DNA of 64,000 bases from Kitasatospora sp. NBC_01266. Its GTDB lineage: Bacteria; Actinomycetota; Actinomycetes; Streptomycetales; Streptomycetaceae. The DNA lies in assembly GCF_036242395.1 (NCBI RefSeq), contig NZ_CP108458.1, forward strand, positions 3,720,001-3,784,000, written 5' to 3'. The translations under genes were made by a program, and so were the position numbers. The first letter of the stretch is position 1. The number at the start of each line of letters is the position of its first letter. The notes under the pieces were generated by a model. That model saw nothing but the letters and a program-made list of their open reading frames with translations. It was not told the origin of the DNA and searched no databases. Of this stretch, positions 62,133-64,000 are shown piece after piece.

Positions 62133-63245
62133 TCAGCTCCTGTCGTCCGGGGTGGGCGGGTCGTCCGGGCGGATCGCCGCGGGGGTGCGCAGCAGCGCGG
62201 TCAGCCGGTCGGTGACGGCGGTCAGCCGCTCGGGGGGCAGCAGGCCGGCCCGCCGCCCGGCGGCGAAGTCGGCGAAGGCCTCGGGGGTGCTGAACCTCGG
62301 GCGGTAGCCGAAGACCTCGCGCAGCGCGGTGGTGTCCACCACCCGGCCGTGCGCCAGCAGGCCGATCTGCTCGGTGGAGAAGTCCGACACCCGGCTGCGC
62401 TTGGCCAGCGCGGCCACCCAGCCGAGCGCGGGCAGCAGCACCGGCACGGTGGGGCGGCCCAGCCGCCGGGCGCACTGCGAGAGCAGCAGCACACCCTCCC
62501 CCGCGACGTTGAAGGTGCCGGTGCGGCGCAGCTCCCCCGCGTCCGGGTCCAGCGCGGCCAGCCGCAGCACCTCGACGGCGTCGTCCTCGTGCACGAACTG
62601 CAGGCGCGGGTCGTGGCCGAGCGCGGTGGGCAGCACCGGCAGCGCGAAGTACTCCGCGAGCGGGGTGTCGGCCCCCGGGCCGACCAGGTTGGCGAACCGC
62701 AGCACGCTGACCGCGACGTCGGGGCGGCGCCGGGCGAAGCCGCGCACATAGCCCTCGACCTCGGCCGCGTCCTTGGCGAAGCCGCCGGTCGGCAGGGTCT
62801 TGGGCTGGGTCCGCTCGGTGAAGACGGCCGGGTCGCGCGGGGTCGCGCCGTAGACACCGGTGGTCGACTTCACCACCAGGCGGCGGATCAGCGCGGACTG
62901 CTGGCAGGCACCGAGCAGCTGCATGCTGCCGATGACGTTGATCTCCTTGACCGTGGCCCGCGCCGAGGTGCCCGGATTGGTGGCGCTGACGTTGAGGTGC
63001 ACCACGGTGTCCACCGCGTACTCGGCCAGCACCCGGGCGATCGCGGGGCGGCGCAGGTCGGCGTGGGCGTAGACGACGTCGGCCGACCCGCGGTGGTCCA
63101 CCGGCCCGGCGACACCGACCGGACGGCGCGGCGGCTCGGTGTCCACCCCGACCACCAGGTCCACTCCGGGCTCGCGGCGGATCCGCTCGACGAAGCGGGC
63201 GCCGAGTTGCCGGGCCACACCGGTGACCAGCACGACCTTGCCCAC
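62133..63245 (-). CDS. NAD-dependent epimerase/dehydratase (extended SDR)
   Basis: A 370-residue Rossmann-fold enzyme. The nucleotide loop is a variant, VVLVTGVARQLGARFVERI; the conserved DTVVHLNVSATNP, KSTTGVYGATPRD and RFANLVGPGADTPLAEYF follow. A canonical YxxxK catalytic pair is not obvious, since the expected Tyr position reads GFAKDAAEVEGYV, so it may act as a non-catalytic or atypical SDR. It is the first gene of a two-gene operon with the acyltransferase. Confidence 0.85.
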   Translation of the reverse strand: MGKVVLVTGVARQLGARFVERIRREPGVDLVVGVDTEPPRRPVGVAGPVDHRGSADVVYAHADLRRPAIARVLAEYAVDTVVHLNVSATNPGTSARATVKEINVIGSMQLLGACQQSALIRRLVVKSTTGVYGATPRDPAVFTERTQPKTLPTGGFAKDAAEVEGYVRGFARRRPDVAVSVLRFANLVGPGADTPLAEYFALPVLPTALGHDPRLQFVHEDDAVEVLRLAALDPDAGELRRTGTFNVAGEGVLLLSQCARRLGRPTVPVLLPALGWVAALAKRSRVSDFSTEQIGLLAHGRVVDTTALREVFGYRPRFSTPEAFADFAAGRRAGLLPPERLTAVTDRLTALLRTPAAIRPDDPPTPDDRS

Positions 63246-63384
63246 GTCCTCGCCGCCCTCCCTGCCGCCGGCCCGCTGCGCACGGGTGCCTGCACGGTAC
63301 CGCGTCAGGTCGGGTAAACGGACGTTGCCCGCCCCGGCAAGCCGGGACGGGCAACGGTTGCACCTGGAGCGCGCTCCGCAGGTG

Positions 63385-63483
63385 TTACTTCTTGTTGCGA
63401 CGCTGCACGCGGGTCCGCTTCAGAAGCTTGCGGTGCTTCTTCTTGGCCATACGCTTGCGACGCTTCTTGATGACAGAGCCCAC
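63385..63483 (-). CDS. Small ribosomal subunit protein bS22 (AURKAIP1/COX24 domain)
   Basis: A 32-residue, extremely basic protein: [20 protein letters not shown] then [12 protein letters not shown]. The AURKAIP1/COX24 motif [14 protein letters not shown] is diagnostic; in mycobacteria this peptide was found in the 30S subunit and named bS22. A GTG at 63483 has GAGGG 8 bases upstream. It is too short for most gene callers. A conserved location between the epimerase and the HTH gene is expected in streptomycetes. Confidence 0.9.
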   Translation of the reverse strand: MGSVIKKRRKRMAKKKHRKLLKRTRVQRRNKK

Positions 63484-63604
63484 GGAACAACCCTCGCTCA
63501 CTGAGACTCCCGCCCGTGAGAGACGGAGTCCATACGACTGACGGAGGGCCTAGCCTACCGTTTGCGCGGCCAGCCCCGTAATCGGGACCGATCGCCCCCG
63601 GTGG

Positions 63605-63814
63605 TCAGGCACTCTGCCGGCCCACATAGGAGTCCTTGAGGTAGTCGTGGACCGCCTGTTCGGGCACCCGGAAGGAGCGGCCGACCCGGATGGCGGGCAG
63701 CTCTCCGCTGTGCACCAGCCGGTAGACCGTCATCTTGGAGACCCTCATGACCGAGGCGACTTCCGCCACGGTCAGGAAGTTGACCTCTTGCAAAGGGCGT
63801 TCGCCGGAACTCAT
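63605..63814 (-). CDS. Excisionase-type helix-turn-helix DNA-binding protein
   Basis: A 69-residue winged-helix protein of the MerR/excisionase family: VNFLTVAEVASVMRVSKMTV, YRLVHSGELPAIRVGRSFRV, PEQAVHDYL. It resembles BldC-like small regulators but is not BldC. From its place near bldN it may correspond to the BldD target BdtA of S. coelicolor (memory, not verified). The ATG at 63814 gives the compact domain; a GAGGT lies only 1-2 bases before it, so the start is uncertain. Confidence 0.82.
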   Translation of the reverse strand: MSSGERPLQEVNFLTVAEVASVMRVSKMTVYRLVHSGELPAIRVGRSFRVPEQAVHDYLKDSYVGRQSA

Positions 63815-63945
63815 GACCTCACCCGACCCTTTTCCGTGTGCAAGGCACCGGCTTCCCCTCCGGTGACTCCACCGACACACGCGTATCCCCAGAGTAGTTG
63901 CGGGTGATACGTGTGGGAAGAGGGGGATGCGGAGTCCTTGTACGG

Positions 63946-64000
63946 TCAGAGATCCCCCTGTTGCAGTACGTAGCCGGTCAATTGTCCGGCCCAGTCGTCC
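63946..64000 (-). CDS. C-terminal end of an unidentified protein
   Basis: Reading into the window from the right edge on the minus strand gives DDWAGQLTGYVLQQGDL and a TGA at 63946-63948. Amphipathic composition and position before the small HTH gene make a real gene end plausible, but 17 residues are too few to name it. Confidence 0.3.
   Translation of the reverse strand, partial: DDWAGQLTGYVLQQGDL

Noticed and set aside
59706..63317. 1203-codon plus-strand open frame across rsbN, the acyltransferase and the epimerase
   Set aside because: It is out of frame with rsbN and antisense to the other two genes; low-complexity Arg/Gly/Gln content and no domain.
63605..63814. Identification of the small HTH gene as bldC
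   Set aside because: The sequence does not match what I remember of BldC (TPAEVATMFRVDPKTVTRWA); only the fold class is shared.

Overview
The window is chromosomal DNA of very high GC content from a mycelial, sporulating actinomycete, most likely Streptomyces or Kitasatospora. The evidence is a set of genes restricted to or typical of that family: chaplins, rodlins, an AfsK-type kinase with a PQQ propeller, the developmental sigma factor BldN with its anti-sigma RsbN, Rex in front of hemA, and the futalosine menaquinone genes mqnE/mqnP/ubiD/ubiX. From memory, gene order resembles parts of the S. coelicolor chromosome (SCO4608-4598, SCO4423-4421, SCO4494-4489, SCO4475-4469, and SCO3316-3328), with a jump between the last two blocks.

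Layout. 0-11 kb, minus strand: the end of a YciI-like gene, htpX, and a ten-gene partial complex I operon nuoABCHIJKLMN that lacks nuoD, E, F and G. 11-20 kb: a sensor histidine kinase transcribed away from nuoA, an HtrA-like lipoprotein protease, afsK, a TetR regulator, a FabH-like ketosynthase and an L,D-transpeptidase. 19.6-28.7 kb: menaquinone genes (mqnE, ubiX-like, mqnP, ubiD-like) interleaved with a PLP dehydratase, an Lrp/AsnC regulator, a cyclase, PH-like, MOSC and VOC proteins. 29-32 kb: acyl-CoA carboxylase beta and epsilon subunits, a GNAT and an unknown protein. 32-39.6 kb: cytochrome c biogenesis operon (resA, ccdA, resB, ccsB) downstream of hemL and a histidine phosphatase.

39.6-50.7 kb is the accessory part. 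It holds an indigoidine (blue pigment) synthetase of A-Ox-T-TE architecture with a luciferase-domain neighbour, a secreted GDSL esterase with a ricin-type lectin tail, four short chaplins, two rodlins and three uncharacterised small secreted proteins. The last five families look like an aerial-surface (hydrophobic sheath) locus.

50.7-64 kb returns to conserved core: rex-hemA-hemC-hemD/cobA-hemB with a Rex operator in front of rex, a glutaredoxin-like protein, a HAD hydrolase, bldN, rsbN, a PlsC-type acyltransferase, a nucleoside-diphosphate-sugar epimerase, the tiny ribosomal protein bS22 and an excisionase-type HTH protein.

Functional links. BldN-type promoter hexamers (CGTAAC / CGTTGA-like, spacing 16-17) can be read in front of one chaplin, the first rodlin and rsbN, so the sigma factor, its antagonist and its surface-protein targets lie within about 15 kb. 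Respiration-related genes also recur: partial complex I, menaquinone, haem, cytochrome c maturation and the NADH/NAD+ sensor Rex. Start codons were chosen by family length and by visible Shine-Dalgarno sequences; several differ from the longest possible reading frame. No tRNA, rRNA, CRISPR array, transposase or integrase was seen.
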